Of a stretch of DNA of 64,000 bases, positions 53,098 through 63,482 are shown piece by piece (position 1 is the first letter of the stretch; each line of letters opens with the position of its first letter). Under the pieces are notes generated by a model. The model was not told the DNA's origin. It ran no database searches and was given only the letters and a program-made list of their open reading frames with translations. The DNA lies in contig NZ_FOUX01000002.1 of NCBI RefSeq assembly GCF_900114995.1, positions 930,001 through 994,000 of the forward strand, in the 5' to 3' direction. Source of the DNA: Chitinophaga sp. YR627 (GTDB lineage Bacteria; Bacteroidota; Bacteroidia; Chitinophagales; Chitinophagaceae). The translations under genes and the position numbers were made by a program.

Positions 53098-54609
53098 TTA
53101 ATAGATCTTGTTCAGTGCATCTACGTACGCATGCATAGAGGCATTCACGATGTCAGTAGAGTAACCGTAGCCATAATAAGACTGGCCATTGTGTTTTACA
53201 CGCATGTTTACTTTACTTACATCTTTACTACCACCACGCATTGACTGGATGTTGAATTCATCAATGTCGATCTGATCTTTGATGATCTCGTGAATAGCAT
53301 TGATAGCTGCATCTACAGGACCATTACCCGCGGAGCTGGCTTCTTTTTCTTCACCGTTGATCTTCAGTTTTACAGTTGCCATCGGACGCAGTGGATCACC
53401 ACATACTACCTGCAGCAAAGTAACCTTGATCGCTTTATCATCATCGAAGTTCTTATCATCACCATCACCCATCAGTTCCTGCAGATCAGCATCATTAATG
53501 TCTTTCTTCTGATCGGCCATTACCAGGAAGCGTTGATATACTTCATCCAGGTTGATCTTGTCCATCTTGTAGCCCAGACGCTCCAGGTGATGCTTCAGCG
53601 CATGACGGCCACTGCGTGCAGTCAGGATGATCGAATTGGACTCGATACCTACATCCTCAGGATTCAGGATCTCATAGTTTTCACGATGTTTCAACACACC
53701 ATCCTGGTGAATACCGGAGCTGTGTGCGAATGCGTTACGACCTACGATCGCTTTGTTAGCCTGCACCGGCATACGCATCATGGTCTCGACCATGTTGCTG
53801 ATACCAAAGATGCGTTTTGAATTGATACCGGTATGATAACCCATCGCGTGATGCGTTTTCAGGATCATCGCTACTTCTTCCAGAGAAGTATTACCAGCAC
53901 GTTCACCGATACCATTGATCGTACATTCTACCTGACGTGCACCGTTCATAACACCAGCAATGGTATTGGCAGTAGCCAGACCCAGGTCATTATGACAATG
54001 TACGGAGATGATCGCTTTATCAATGTTGGATACGTTATCCATCAGGTATTTGATCTTCGCACCATACTGGTCAGGCAGACAGTAACCATTCGTATCAGGA
54101 ATGTTTACTACAGTAGCACCTGCACCGATAACTGCTTCGATCATTCTTGCCAGATACTCGTTGTCAGCACGACCAGCATCTTCTGCATAGAACTCAATAT
54201 CATCCACGAATTTGCGGGCATACTTCACAGCATCTACTGCACGTTTCAGAATGTCCTCACGGGTGCTATTGAATTTATATTTGATGTGCATATCGGAAGC
54301 ACCGATACCAGTATGAATACGTTTGCGTTTTGCAAAGCGGAGTGCTTCAGCAGCTGCATCAATATCCATTGTATTGGCACGTGTCAGCGCACAGATAATT
54401 GGTTCGCTGACTGCCTTGGATATTTCAACTACGCTCTGGAAATCACCAGGGCTGGAGATCGGGAATCCAGCTTCAATAACATCTACTCCCAGCAGTTCCA
54501 GTTCCTTAGCGACCTCGATCTTTTCGACGGTTGTAAGCTGGCAACCAGGGACCTGTTCGCCATCACGGAGAGTAGTATCGAAGACGTATACACGATTTTT
54601 ATCGCTCAT
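53098..54609 (-). CDS. leuA: 2-isopropylmalate synthase
   Basis: A 503-residue LeuA that starts leucine synthesis by joining acetyl-CoA and 2-ketoisovalerate. [15 protein letters not shown] (near residue 11), [15 protein letters not shown], the [18 protein letters not shown] metal site ([13 protein letters not shown]) and [16 protein letters not shown] are present. The C-terminal regulatory domain (from about residue 390) includes [12 protein letters not shown] and suggests leucine feedback control. It is the last gene of the leu operon. Confidence 0.97.
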   Translation of the reverse strand: MSDKNRVYVFDTTLRDGEQVPGCQLTTVEKIEVAKELELLGVDVIEAGFPISSPGDFQSVVEISKAVSEPIICALTRANTMDIDAAAEALRFAKRKRIHTGIGASDMHIKYKFNSTREDILKRAVDAVKYARKFVDDIEFYAEDAGRADNEYLARMIEAVIGAGATVVNIPDTNGYCLPDQYGAKIKYLMDNVSNIDKAIISVHCHNDLGLATANTIAGVMNGARQVECTINGIGERAGNTSLEEVAMILKTHHAMGYHTGINSKRIFGISNMVETMMRMPVQANKAIVGRNAFAHSSGIHQDGVLKHRENYEILNPEDVGIESNSIILTARSGRHALKHHLERLGYKMDKINLDEVYQRFLVMADQKKDINDADLQELMGDGDDKNFDDDKAIKVTLLQVVCGDPLRPMATVKLKINGEEKEASSAGNGPVDAAINAIHEIIKDQIDIDEFNIQSMRGGSKDVSKVNMRVKHNGQSYYGYGYSTDIVNASMHAYVDALNKIY

Positions 54610-54669
54610 CTTAAATTAATTGTGTTATTGGAGAAATTACTTTATTCAGGTAATTGTGTTGGATATTGA

Positions 54670-55749
54670 TCAGTTCAGATTTTCCAGCACTTTTGCACCC
54701 ATTGCATCTGTACCCATTACGTAATGATTTTCCGTATGCTTGTTAGCAATATCCATTGTACGGTAACCTTGTTTCAGGGTAGCTTCAACAGCTTTGATCA
54801 CGCGCAGGGATTCGTTCTTCAGTCCGAAAGAAATATCCAGCATCAGTGCTGCAGACAGGATAGACGCCAGCGGATTGGCAATGCCTTTACCAGCGATATC
54901 ATGCGCAGAACCGTGAATAGGCTCATAGAAACCGGTGCTGTCACCTACAGATGCTGATGCCAGCATACCCATAGAACCAGCGATCTGGGAAGCTTCGTCC
55001 GTCAGGATGTCGCCAAACAGGTTTGCTGTCAGCACCACATCAAAACGTTTCGGATCTTTCACCAGCTGCATAGCAGCGTTATCGATGAACATATGTTCTG
55101 TTTCCACATCACTGTATTCTTTGGCCAGTTCCTGTACCACTTCACGCCACAGACGGCTTGATTCCAGTACGTTCGCTTTATCTACAGAGCAAAGCTTTTT
55201 ACGGCGGGAACGTGCAGCTTCATATGCTTTACGGGCAATACGTTCTACTTCATAACGGTGATAGATCATCAGGTCAGATGCAGTATTGCGGTCTTCTGAA
55301 CGTTTCTTCTCACCGAAGTATACATCCCCGGTCAGCTCACGGAAGAACAGGATATCTGCTCCACGGAGTATTTCCGGCTTAATGCTGGACGCTTCCAGCA
55401 GTTCATCAAACAACTTAATAGGCCGCAGATTCGCGTAGAGACCCAACTCCTTGCGGATTTTCAGCAATCCCTGCTCAGGACGTACTTTTAGTGTAGGGTC
55501 ATTGTCGTATTTCGCATGACCGATAGCACCAAACAGGATCGCATCGCTTTTGCGGGCTTTTTCCAATGTTTCGTCAGGCAGTGGAGTACCGGTAGCTTCG
55601 ATGGCAACATGCCCCATTATGCCTTCTTCAAAAACAAAATTGTGCTTGTAGTTTACAGCAATTGTTTCCAATACTTTCTGACCCCAGGCTGTCACCTCTT
55701 GTCCGATACCATCTCCGGGAATTACCAGTATCTTTTTGTCTACGCCCAT
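54670..55749 (-). CDS. leuB: 3-isopropylmalate dehydrogenase
   Basis: A 359-residue LeuB, an NAD-dependent decarboxylating dehydrogenase. VIPGDGIGQEVTAWG starts the fold. Substrate-binding Arg residues lie in RPEQGLLKIRKELGLYANLRP. The Tyr-Lys region is VYFGEKKR with DKANVLESSRLWREV, and the metal-binding Asp residues are in TANLFGDILTDEAS. PIHGSAHDIAGKGIANP gives the usual NAD loop. It lies 97 bp after leuD and 60 bp before leuA. Confidence 0.97.
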   Translation of the reverse strand: MGVDKKILVIPGDGIGQEVTAWGQKVLETIAVNYKHNFVFEEGIMGHVAIEATGTPLPDETLEKARKSDAILFGAIGHAKYDNDPTLKVRPEQGLLKIRKELGLYANLRPIKLFDELLEASSIKPEILRGADILFFRELTGDVYFGEKKRSEDRNTASDLMIYHRYEVERIARKAYEAARSRRKKLCSVDKANVLESSRLWREVVQELAKEYSDVETEHMFIDNAAMQLVKDPKRFDVVLTANLFGDILTDEASQIAGSMGMLASASVGDSTGFYEPIHGSAHDIAGKGIANPLASILSAALMLDISFGLKNESLRVIKAVEATLKQGYRTMDIANKHTENHYVMGTDAMGAKVLENLN

Positions 55750-55846
55750 TTAGTTTAGAGTTGATTTAAATTGATGTTTACTTCGTCGTACACCCAGTGG
55801 TTTACTTCTTTTTTGAAAAGTAAAGCTAAACCGCTGAAGTGAAATG

Positions 55847-56446
55847 TTAAAAATTAAACTCACGGCTGGCTTCGTATGATTCGATCTCTTTACGAAGGCT
55901 CAACAGGTAGTCAATATCGTCATAGCCGTTAATGAGGCAGGCTTTCTTATATGGATTGATGTCGAAAGAAATTTCTTCACCGGTAGCGACGATCTTCAGT
56001 GATTGTTTTTCCAGGTCGGTTTCCAGCTGAGTAGCAGGATCTGCTTCGATCGCTCTGAAGATCTTGTCCAGGAATTCGTCAGTTACAGTGATTGGCAGAA
56101 TGAAGTTATTCAGCGCATTGTTCTTGAAGATATCAGCAAAGAAACTGCTGATCACAACTTTAAAACCATAGTCGCCGATTGCCCATGCAGCATGCTCACG
56201 GGAAGAACCGCAACCAAAGTTCTTACCTGCTACCAATACCTCACCTTTGTAGATCGGATTGTTCAGGATAAAGTCCTGTTTAGGCTCATTGTTAGTGTCA
56301 AAGCGCCAGTCACGGAAGAGATTTTCTCCGAAACCATCCCTTGTAGTTGCTTTCAGAAAGCGGGCAGGGATGATCTGGTCTGTATCGATGTTTTCAATCG
56401 CAATAGGAACTGCGGTAGATACAAGGTGTTGAAAAGTCTTACTCAT
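55847..56446 (-). CDS. leuD: 3-isopropylmalate dehydratase small subunit
   Basis: A 199-residue LeuD, the swivelling subunit that joins LeuC to isomerise isopropylmalate. Motifs are [15 protein letters not shown] (residues 18-32), [20 protein letters not shown] and [20 protein letters not shown]. Length matches the family (about 200). It is separated from leuC by the methyltransferase gene. Confidence 0.97.
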   Translation of the reverse strand: MSKTFQHLVSTAVPIAIENIDTDQIIPARFLKATTRDGFGENLFRDWRFDTNNEPKQDFILNNPIYKGEVLVAGKNFGCGSSREHAAWAIGDYGFKVVISSFFADIFKNNALNNFILPITVTDEFLDKIFRAIEADPATQLETDLEKQSLKIVATGEEISFDINPYKKACLINGYDDIDYLLSLRKEIESYEASREFNF

Positions 56447-56485
56447 TATATTTTAGCCTTCCGGAGAAGGTCTTTCATTTTAAAG

Positions 56486-57244
56486 TTAAAGATCTGTTTT
56501 AATTTTTTCTGCTTTTACACGTAAGCGCACATACTTCGAATACCATTTACCATCGCGGAAGTTAGTCGCCCGCAGCGACTCCTGTACTTCCTGCAGGAGC
56601 GGTAATCTGTCCTGCTCCGGTACCTGGTCCAGGAAGTGTGCTCCGAACATCTGCAGCCACTCCACTATGCCATTTTCAGGATCTGCCAGTTCGGTTTCAC
56701 GGTCAAAGTAAAGGACCTGGTTCACTCTGAACCCATACTCTTCCAGCAGCGAGGTATACTCACCCACAGAAGGGAAATACCAGAATGGTTTATAAGCATA
56801 TCCTCTGTTCTGCATCGCCTTCTCCAGTGCACCGGTGATGTCATTCACATTGCCCTTACCGCCCATTTCCAGTACAAAACGGCCGCCGGGCTTCAGATGT
56901 TGATAAATACGGTCCAGCGCCTTCTCCTGCTGGCGGATCCAGTGCAGGGTAGCGTTGGAAAATATGGCATCAAACTGCGTTGACAGCGAGAAAGACGTAG
57001 CATCTGCTACCTGAAAAGTAACCTGCGGAAAATGCTCCTTTGCGCTGGCGATCATCGCAGCAGAACTATCCAGTCCTGTTACTTTTGCACCGCTTTCCGC
57101 CACCTGAGCGGTCAGTTCACCGGTGCCACAGCCAAGATCCAGTATCTGTTCTCCAGCCGCGGGTTGCAGCCATTCGATCAGGTTGTTACCATAACCGAAT
57201 ACAAAAGCGTGCTTTTCCTTATATAATTCAGCGTTCCAGGACAT
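56486..57244 (-). CDS. Tam-like SAM-dependent methyltransferase in the leu operon
   Basis: A 252-residue class I methyltransferase. SAM binding is at ILDLGCGTGELTAQVAESGA (residues 34-53), with GLDSSAAMIASAKEHFPQ next and NATLHWI. The C-terminal part (WLQMFGAHFLDQVPEQDRLP) resembles trans-aconitate 2-methyltransferase. It lies 12 bp after leuC and 39 bp before leuD in the same operon. A role in methylating or removing a side product of the isomerase is an inference. Other methyltransferase roles remain possible. Confidence 0.8.
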   Translation of the reverse strand: MSWNAELYKEKHAFVFGYGNNLIEWLQPAAGEQILDLGCGTGELTAQVAESGAKVTGLDSSAAMIASAKEHFPQVTFQVADATSFSLSTQFDAIFSNATLHWIRQQEKALDRIYQHLKPGGRFVLEMGGKGNVNDITGALEKAMQNRGYAYKPFWYFPSVGEYTSLLEEYGFRVNQVLYFDRETELADPENGIVEWLQMFGAHFLDQVPEQDRLPLLQEVQESLRATNFRDGKWYSKYVRLRVKAEKIKTDL

Positions 57245-57256
57245 TTCTCAGTTATA

Positions 57257-58654
57257 TTATACCAGTTCTCTTACATCTGTTACTTTACCGGTGATAGCTG
57301 CTGCTGCTGCTGACAACGGGCTGGCCAGGAAGGTACGGGCATTAGGACCCTGACGACCTTCGAAGTTACGGTTGGAAGTAGAGATACAATACATGCCGGC
57401 AGGCACTTTATCTTCGTTCATACCCAGACATGCAGAACAGCCTGGCTGACGCAGATGGAAACCCGCAGCTTCAAATATTTTATCAATACCTTCTTCCTTC
57501 GCCTGTGCTTCTACCTGTTTTGAGCCAGGTACGATCCATACCACTACATCTTCAGCCTTTTTCTTACCCTTTACGAAGTCAGCCACCATACGAAGGTCCT
57601 CGATACGGGAGTTCGTACAGCTACCGATAAATACATAATCCACTTTCTTACCCAGCAGTTCGCTACCAGGCTCCAGTCCCATATATTCCAGGGATTTTTT
57701 GAAAGATGGTTTTTCTTTGTCATCCACTTCGGTCAGCGCCGGAATGTGCTGGGTTACCCCGATACCCATACCCGGGTTAGTACCGTAAGTGATCATTGGT
57801 TCAATGTCAGCTGCGTCAAATGTCAGCACCACATCAAACTCAGCATCAGCATCGGTATACAGTGTTTCCCAGTATGCCAGTGCCTTATCCCAGTCAGCAC
57901 CTTTTGGCGCAAACTCACGGCCCTTGATATAATCGAAGGTGGTTTGATCAGGAGCTATCAGACCGCCACGCGCACCCATCTCGATACTCATGTTACAGAT
58001 GGTCATGCGGGCTTCCATGCTCAGGCTGCGGATTGCCTCACCGGCATATTCCACGAAATAACCGGTAGCACCGGAAGCAGATATTTTGGAAATGATGTAC
58101 AGGATGATGTCTTTGGAAACAACGCCTTTTTTCAGCTGACCGTTCACCTCGATCTTCATACGTTTCGGACGGTATTGCAGGATACACTGGGTAGCCAGTA
58201 CCTGTTCAACCTCGGATGTACCGATACCGAAAGCGATCGCACCAAAGGCGCCGTGTGTACTGGTATGGCTGTCACCACACACGATAGTCATGCCTGGCAG
58301 GGTAATACCCAGCTCAGGGCCGATCACGTGCACAATCCCCTGATAAGGGTGCCCCAGACCGTACAGTTCCACACCAAATTCTTTGGTATTAGCTGTCAGC
58401 ATCTCTACCTGTTTGCGGCTCAGGGCCTCTTTGATCGGCAGGTGCTGGTCAATGGTAGGTACGTTATGGTCGGCTGTCGCACGGGTCTTAGCCGTACGGA
58501 AAACCGGTATACCTCTTTTACGCAGTCCGTCAAAAGCCTGCGGACTGGTCACTTCATGAATAAAATGTGTATTGATGTATACTGCATCCGGAAAGCCGGG
58601 TTTGCTAACCACTACGTGGCTGTCCCAGATCTTGTCAAATAATGTTTTTCCCAT
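57257..58654 (-). CDS. leuC: 3-isopropylmalate dehydratase large subunit
   Basis: A 465-residue LeuC. The ATG at 58654 ([15 protein letters not shown]) is chosen because it fits the conserved LeuC N-terminus. Upstream in-frame GTG and ATG codons would add 16-18 residues. Fe-S cluster cysteines are in [14 protein letters not shown] and [34 protein letters not shown] and the C-terminal [20 protein letters not shown] confirm it. It is the first gene of the leu operon. Confidence 0.97.
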   Translation of the reverse strand: MGKTLFDKIWDSHVVVSKPGFPDAVYINTHFIHEVTSPQAFDGLRKRGIPVFRTAKTRATADHNVPTIDQHLPIKEALSRKQVEMLTANTKEFGVELYGLGHPYQGIVHVIGPELGITLPGMTIVCGDSHTSTHGAFGAIAFGIGTSEVEQVLATQCILQYRPKRMKIEVNGQLKKGVVSKDIILYIISKISASGATGYFVEYAGEAIRSLSMEARMTICNMSIEMGARGGLIAPDQTTFDYIKGREFAPKGADWDKALAYWETLYTDADAEFDVVLTFDAADIEPMITYGTNPGMGIGVTQHIPALTEVDDKEKPSFKKSLEYMGLEPGSELLGKKVDYVFIGSCTNSRIEDLRMVADFVKGKKKAEDVVVWIVPGSKQVEAQAKEEGIDKIFEAAGFHLRQPGCSACLGMNEDKVPAGMYCISTSNRNFEGRQGPNARTFLASPLSAAAAAITGKVTDVRELV

Positions 58655-58752
58655 CCGTAATTTTACATTTTGTGGCGGGCCGGGCAGAGATGATCGGCCC
58701 ATTGGCACCAGCTAAATTGATAATTTTGTGCTTCCTAGTTTGTTTGTACCTT

Positions 58753-58760
58753 CAAAGCTA
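58753..58760 (-). promoter_or_regulatory. leuC: candidate -7 box (TAGCTTTG) for the leu operon
   Basis: On the minus strand, a TAnnTTTG match about 98 bp before leuC. A -33 TTG is not found. The leader contains a short start-to-start reading frame fused in frame to leuC but no leucine-rich peptide, so classical leu attenuation is not supported. Confidence 0.4.
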
Positions 58761-58871
58761 ATGGTCAATGTTAATTAACATATAGCTAAATTTGACTTAA
58801 TTACGATATATAACTACGCCTGACAAGCGATACTGACTTGATTGTCAGCTAATTATAACACATTATTAACG

Positions 58872-60425
58872 ATGTCCAACAACCAGCACGACGCTCTGTT
58901 TATATTAATAAAAACACTGACGAAAGCCGAAAAGCGGAATTTTCAACTTGCTTTTAATAAAAATAATACTAAAGAGGACGTCCTTTTCATTCAGTTATTC
59001 AATACCCTGGACAAGTTAAAGGAGTATGATGAGGAATTGATCCTCAAAAAGATACCCGCCATCAAAAAACAACAGCTCAGTAATGTAAAGGCCCATTTAT
59101 ATAAACAATTGCTGACCAGCCTCCGCCTGTTGTACAAGCAGAAAGATCCCCTGATCGACCTCAGGGAACAGCTGGATTACGCCCGCGTATTATACAGTAA
59201 GGGACTTTATAACCAGAGCCTTCGTATTCTCTCCAAGGCCAAAGCAACGGCTATTGAGCAGGAAGAAGTGATGCTAAGCTATGAAATTATTGAGTTTGAA
59301 AAGCAGATCGAGAGCAGACACATCACCCGCAGCCTGGAAAACCGGGCTGATGAACTCAGTGCAGAATCCCGTCAGATAGAACTCCGCCTCAGCAATATCA
59401 GTCGCCTGTCCACCCTTTCCCTCCGGATGTATGGCCTGTACCTCAAATTAGGTCATGCCCGTGATGAGAAAGACGCTAAAATGGTAAAATCCTTCTTTGA
59501 GCACGAATTACCTCCCGACTGTAGCAAGGACATGAGCTTCTATGAGAAGATACACCTTTATCAGGCCTATAGCTGGTATTACTACATTCTCCAGGATTTC
59601 GTCATGTTTTACCGTTATACCCAGAAATGGGTGAACCTTTTCAAAGAATACCCTTCCCTCCAGCGCACAGACGTTGAGTTGTATATCAAAGCGATGCACA
59701 ACCTGCTGACCGCCCATTTCTATACCATGAACCACGACAAATTCATGAGGGATCTGGCGGAGCTGGAAACATTCATTACTGAGAATCAGGAGAGTTTTAA
59801 CGAAAACACCAAGACTTCCGCCTTTGTATATGTGTATACAGCCCGTATTAACCACTACTTCCTGGAAGGCACTTTCAGCGAAGGATTGTCACTGGTGCCA
59901 CAGCTGGAAGCCGATATCGCCGAGCATCAGCTGAAAATAGACCAGCACCGTGTGCTGCTGTTTTACTACAAGATCGCCTGTCTGTACTTCGGCAGTGGCG
60001 ACAATAACAAGGCAATTGTATACCTGAATAAGATCATACACCTTCGCATAGGCAATTTACGGGCTGATATTCAGTGTTTTGCAAGAATATTACACCTCAT
60101 TGCCCACTACGAACTGGAGAATTACAGTCTGGTGGAATACCTGATCAAGTCCGTCTACCACTTCATCGCTAAAAACAAAGATCTTGGTCAGATGATGGAG
60201 GAAATCCTCAAATTCCTCCGCAGGAACATTTATGCCCATCCCAAAGCCCTGCGCAACGCCTTTGCCGATCTGAAAGAAAGGCTGGTACAGCTATCGCAGA
60301 ATCCTTACGAACGCAGGTCATTCCTGTACCTGGATATCATCTCATGGCTGGAAAGCAAGATCGAAGGAATTCCGGTGCAGGAGATCATACACCGGAAATT
60401 CGTTCGGAAAGAAAAAAGGATCTGA
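58872..60425 (+). CDS. helical-repeat hypothetical protein
   Basis: A 517-residue protein (ATG at 58872; an in-frame TTG lies 30 bp upstream). It is almost wholly alpha-helical. Helix pairs such as LREQLDYARVLYSKGLYNQS, LYQAYSWYYYILQDFVMFY and KIACLYFGSGDNNKAIVYLN suggest TPR-like repeats. It has no signal peptide or membrane helix and no enzyme motif. It could be a scaffold or regulatory partner. I recognise no named family. The gene is divergent from leuC and ends 4 bp from the next convergent gene. Confidence 0.65.
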   Translation: MSNNQHDALFILIKTLTKAEKRNFQLAFNKNNTKEDVLFIQLFNTLDKLKEYDEELILKKIPAIKKQQLSNVKAHLYKQLLTSLRLLYKQKDPLIDLREQLDYARVLYSKGLYNQSLRILSKAKATAIEQEEVMLSYEIIEFEKQIESRHITRSLENRADELSAESRQIELRLSNISRLSTLSLRMYGLYLKLGHARDEKDAKMVKSFFEHELPPDCSKDMSFYEKIHLYQAYSWYYYILQDFVMFYRYTQKWVNLFKEYPSLQRTDVELYIKAMHNLLTAHFYTMNHDKFMRDLAELETFITENQESFNENTKTSAFVYVYTARINHYFLEGTFSEGLSLVPQLEADIAEHQLKIDQHRVLLFYYKIACLYFGSGDNNKAIVYLNKIIHLRIGNLRADIQCFARILHLIAHYELENYSLVEYLIKSVYHFIAKNKDLGQMMEEILKFLRRNIYAHPKALRNAFADLKERLVQLSQNPYERRSFLYLDIISWLESKIEGIPVQEIIHRKFVRKEKRI

Positions 60426-60429
60426 TCGC

Positions 60430-61281
60430 TTATTCTGTTGGCTCCGTTTTCTGATCTGTCAGATCGCTATCTGCATCAGTAGCAGAATCGGTATCCTCCT
60501 GATTAGTCTGTTCCTTGTCCTTTGGTAATGGATCCTTAAATGCAGGCTTTTCCTTGACGTTGAATAAGGTCTTGAATACTTCTTCCAGTTTCTCAGACGC
60601 TTCTTTGGAAAACAGCCCTACCAGGCATGCAATGGCCATCATACCATAAGGGTTCAGCGGCACGCTGTCTCTTGGCTGATTCGCTTCATCACGGGTAGCC
60701 GCTGGTATTGCTTCATTAACTACCGGCGGACAATCTGGTTTCACAGTATCAGTGTGCGTAGCAGCCTGCTCCGGAGAGTCCGGCCGCACATTTCCTTCCT
60801 GTACATTTCCCTCCTGGACATTACCTTCTGTAACAGGTGCCGGGGAAGTGTTTTCTGTTACCTGGTTGTTTTCCGGCAACTGTGGCGCTACCGGCGGACT
60901 GTAAGTCAATATCCCCCCTCTCAGCAGCATATAAAAGAACATGGCCATACCGGCACCAATAACAGGCCTTAACAGGTACCAGGGGATCCAGGTAGTAACA
61001 AACATGCGGTTACCCACAAACGCGGTAAATGAGATGATGAGGTGAACATTGGCGCCCAGTGCACCACCGAGTATCATCAGCAACAGGAAACGGTGTTCTG
61101 CTGTAATGGTATACACAGTGCCGAACAGGCGGAAAGGATCTTTGCTGCTGACATAGCCGGAAGGCCAGATACAAATGATAATGTAGAATAGCAGGACAGC
61201 TGTTATTCCAAACAGCGCGGTAAGGGTAATGATCCAGGCGCGTTCTCCTGGCGACTGGATTCTCTTGGTTTGGTTAGACAT
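60430..61281 (-). CDS. membrane protein with disordered repeat tail
   Basis: A 283-residue protein. Three membrane helices occupy about residues 16-38, 62-85 and 95-120. A long polar tail follows, with the tandem unit EGNVQ three times (EGNVQEGNVQEGNV, near residues 152-165), and a short hydrophobic segment (PYGMMAIACLVGLFS). A helical amphipathic patch (KEASEKLEEVFKTLFNVKE) and an acidic end complete it. No known family. The first half may be a membrane anchor. Confidence 0.6.
   Translation of the reverse strand: MSNQTKRIQSPGERAWIITLTALFGITAVLLFYIIICIWPSGYVSSKDPFRLFGTVYTITAEHRFLLLMILGGALGANVHLIISFTAFVGNRMFVTTWIPWYLLRPVIGAGMAMFFYMLLRGGILTYSPPVAPQLPENNQVTENTSPAPVTEGNVQEGNVQEGNVRPDSPEQAATHTDTVKPDCPPVVNEAIPAATRDEANQPRDSVPLNPYGMMAIACLVGLFSKEASEKLEEVFKTLFNVKEKPAFKDPLPKDKEQTNQEDTDSATDADSDLTDQKTEPTE
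60788..60832. repeat. 15-bp tandem repeat in coding DNA
   Basis: Three consecutive, slightly diverged 15-bp units beginning ACATTTCC or ACATTACC encode the EGNVQ repeat of the membrane protein. It is a site for in-frame slippage. Confidence 0.75.
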
Positions 61282-61330
61282 AGGTTCCTTTTAAAATAGT
61301 GTTACTGTTGGATAGTCTTATATCAAGACA

Positions 61331-61362
61331 GCCACACCGTTGTTTGTGGACAACGGTGTGGC
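61331..61362. terminator. hairpin after the secreted oxidoreductase gene
   Basis: GCCACACCGTTG / CAACGGTGTGGC forms a 12-bp perfect stem with an 8-nt loop. It lies between two minus-strand genes and lacks a T-run, so intrinsic termination is doubtful. It might instead act as a processing or stabilising stem. Confidence 0.45.
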
Positions 61363-61405
61363 TGCGCATATGTTTAATGTTGTTTGCTTGTCTGGTAGCT
61401 AACGA

Positions 61406-62485
61406 CTACTTTAACATGACCTTTCTGCCTTCCTTTACTGAAGTGCGGGCTGCTTCCAGTATACGCACAACGATCAGGTTATTTTCCAGCGAAGAAAGAT
61501 CATTATCAGGCTTCAGTGAGCCATTCAATACAGCTGCAAGATATGTAATATTATCCGTATAGGTTGCTTCCGGTACTTTAAGCGGCTGATATTCACTTTT
61601 TTTCCGCTGTTGCAGATCATTTGGATTCAGTGCATGCAGATAACCTGACTTACCAAATACTTCCCAGTCCTTAATACTGAACGGCCAGTTCCAGGATGCT
61701 TCAATAATGCCTGTTGCCTCCGGATATTCCAGCAAAATCGTCGCGTCATCTTCCACTTTTGGATACACCGCAGGTTTAATGTGACGTGCTACAGCTGTCA
61801 CTGAAACCGGCGCCTTGCCATCCATCATCCAGGTCATCAGGTTAGCACCATAACAACCGAAATCCATCAGGGCGCCACCACCGTTTTTTACCGGGTCGGT
61901 CAGCCATTTCAGGAAGTCTTCAGAACAACCAATTTCCCTTGGACCTTCGTGACCATCGTGTACCACCATTTTCCGCACCGGACCAACAGCATCCTGTTTC
62001 TTCACCAGGTCATACACGTACTGATTGGTATTATACCAGGTGGTTTCATAATTGGTCAACAGGTGAATGTGGTGCTTCCTTGCCAGTGCCGCCATACGAT
62101 CAGCCTGTGCTACCGTAGTCGCCAGCGGCTTCTCTACCATTACGGAAATACCCTTTGGCGCGCAGACCTCCACCACGTTGATATGCTCTGCTACCGCATT
62201 GTAGGCCAGTACGGCATCCGGATGCTTATGCGCCAGTAATGTGGCCAGGTCCGGATAAAAAAGCGAATCAGGCAACTGGTAGCTCTTTTTATAACGGGCG
62301 ATCAGCTGTGCATCTGACTCGGCGATACCTGCAATCGTGACCTGCCCTTTTTTCCACTGGTGCATCAGTAGATGCACGTGGTCGTGTGTAAGGCCGGCAA
62401 CGCCTACGTTCAATGGTTTTTGCTGTGCAAAAGTTGTGATGGCTGCCAGCAGGAGCAGCATAGTCTGGCTTAAAATCTTCATCAT
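61406..62485 (-). CDS. secreted Gfo/Idh/MocA-family oxidoreductase
   Basis: A 359-residue protein with a Sec signal peptide (ends TTFAQQ near residue 22). A Rossmann domain (NVGVAGLTHDHVHLL) follows, then the family motif VMVEKPLATT and the catalytic-like region DFGCYGANLMTWMM with NGGGALMDFGC. The sugar-binding alpha/beta domain fills the rest. Relatives with signal peptides are common in Bacteroidota. The substrate, and the source of NAD in the periplasm, are unknown. Confidence 0.85.
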   Translation of the reverse strand: MMKILSQTMLLLLAAITTFAQQKPLNVGVAGLTHDHVHLLMHQWKKGQVTIAGIAESDAQLIARYKKSYQLPDSLFYPDLATLLAHKHPDAVLAYNAVAEHINVVEVCAPKGISVMVEKPLATTVAQADRMAALARKHHIHLLTNYETTWYNTNQYVYDLVKKQDAVGPVRKMVVHDGHEGPREIGCSEDFLKWLTDPVKNGGGALMDFGCYGANLMTWMMDGKAPVSVTAVARHIKPAVYPKVEDDATILLEYPEATGIIEASWNWPFSIKDWEVFGKSGYLHALNPNDLQQRKKSEYQPLKVPEATYTDNITYLAAVLNGSLKPDNDLSSLENNLIVVRILEAARTSVKEGRKVMLK

Positions 62486-62514
62486 GACATGGATTATTTG
62501 GACCTGTGTTTTTG

Positions 62515-63387
62515 TTACTCAGCAATGTTTAATACCCGCCAGCCATCTTTACCTTTAAAAGTATAGATCTGCTGTCTGGCTTTTTCTCCACCTGGGAAGA
62601 TGTAAACCTCTGTAATCAGATACAGCTGTTCCGTGATCTTCTTACGGTAAGGGAAAGCGCGGCGAATCCCTTTGAACATGGGAAATCCTTCTTTTTCCAG
62701 GCTTTTTATAAACGATGTACGCAGAATGTCGGCAGTGGTCTGCAGAATGTCATTACCATTGTAAATGTCATTCATTCTCATCAGCAAAAGTCTTCCTTCC
62801 TCTACAAAATTCTTACAGGCGATCGCTTTTTCTATATTATGCTCATCATAAGCATCTTCCAGGCATAGTATGGCGCCTTCTGGCGTGGAAAAGTCGTGTA
62901 CAAAGTAGTCAATTCCTTCGTCAATATAAAGCCCCACCTGACGATCAAATTCCGGCCATTCATGTGTAGGTTTCCCCTCACGGATAGCCCGGATAGTGTA
63001 TCCGCCTATCAGGCGGCCATCTTCAATGATCATCCAGTCGGAAATAAAACGTGGATCGATACCGATCTTTTGGTTAACAAACACAGAATTAACATAGACA
63101 GGCTTATTACCTACTACGCCATACAGGTTTCCTTCATCGTCAAAACTGGGAGAGGTTAACCAGAGATGTTCGCGATTTACACCGTCGTCGATCAGTACTT
63201 TTACGGAGAAGTATTGCTGTACCGGTTCCGGTTGCAACAGACTATGCTGGAAATAGTGCAAAGTGGCATTTGCCTTCTCAATGGCCCAGTTCATCCTTTC
63301 GTCGTCATCGGCTATGTGTACAACCGGCAAATGGTCCTCTAAAACAGCTTTGCTACGTTTACCAAAGAATTTTGATAAGAAACCCAT
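62515..63387 (-). CDS. DUF2314-domain protein
   Basis: A 290-residue soluble protein. The DUF2314 core (about residues 28-135) shows DDERMNWAIEKANATLHYF, VKVLIDDGVNREHLWL and GNLYGVVGNKP, ending SDWMIIEDGRLIGGYT. A C-terminal half has FVHDFSTPEGAILCLEDAYD and a final strand region (YTFKGKDGWRVLNIAE). The start ATG is preceded by a leader without a clear promoter. Function unknown. Confidence 0.8.
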   Translation of the reverse strand: MGFLSKFFGKRSKAVLEDHLPVVHIADDDERMNWAIEKANATLHYFQHSLLQPEPVQQYFSVKVLIDDGVNREHLWLTSPSFDDEGNLYGVVGNKPVYVNSVFVNQKIGIDPRFISDWMIIEDGRLIGGYTIRAIREGKPTHEWPEFDRQVGLYIDEGIDYFVHDFSTPEGAILCLEDAYDEHNIEKAIACKNFVEEGRLLLMRMNDIYNGNDILQTTADILRTSFIKSLEKEGFPMFKGIRRAFPYRKKITEQLYLITEVYIFPGGEKARQQIYTFKGKDGWRVLNIAE

Positions 63388-63482
63388 AGGTGAATGGTTA
63401 TGTATATTTTGTGCCTTCCCTAACCGCTGTGACAGCCTTTCGAACGAATATACCTATATTTTTATTATGATAATGAAGGCTT

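Noticed and set aside
57746..58642. 298-codon open frame antisense to leuC
   Set aside because: Same reasoning: the sense strand is an unambiguous LeuC.
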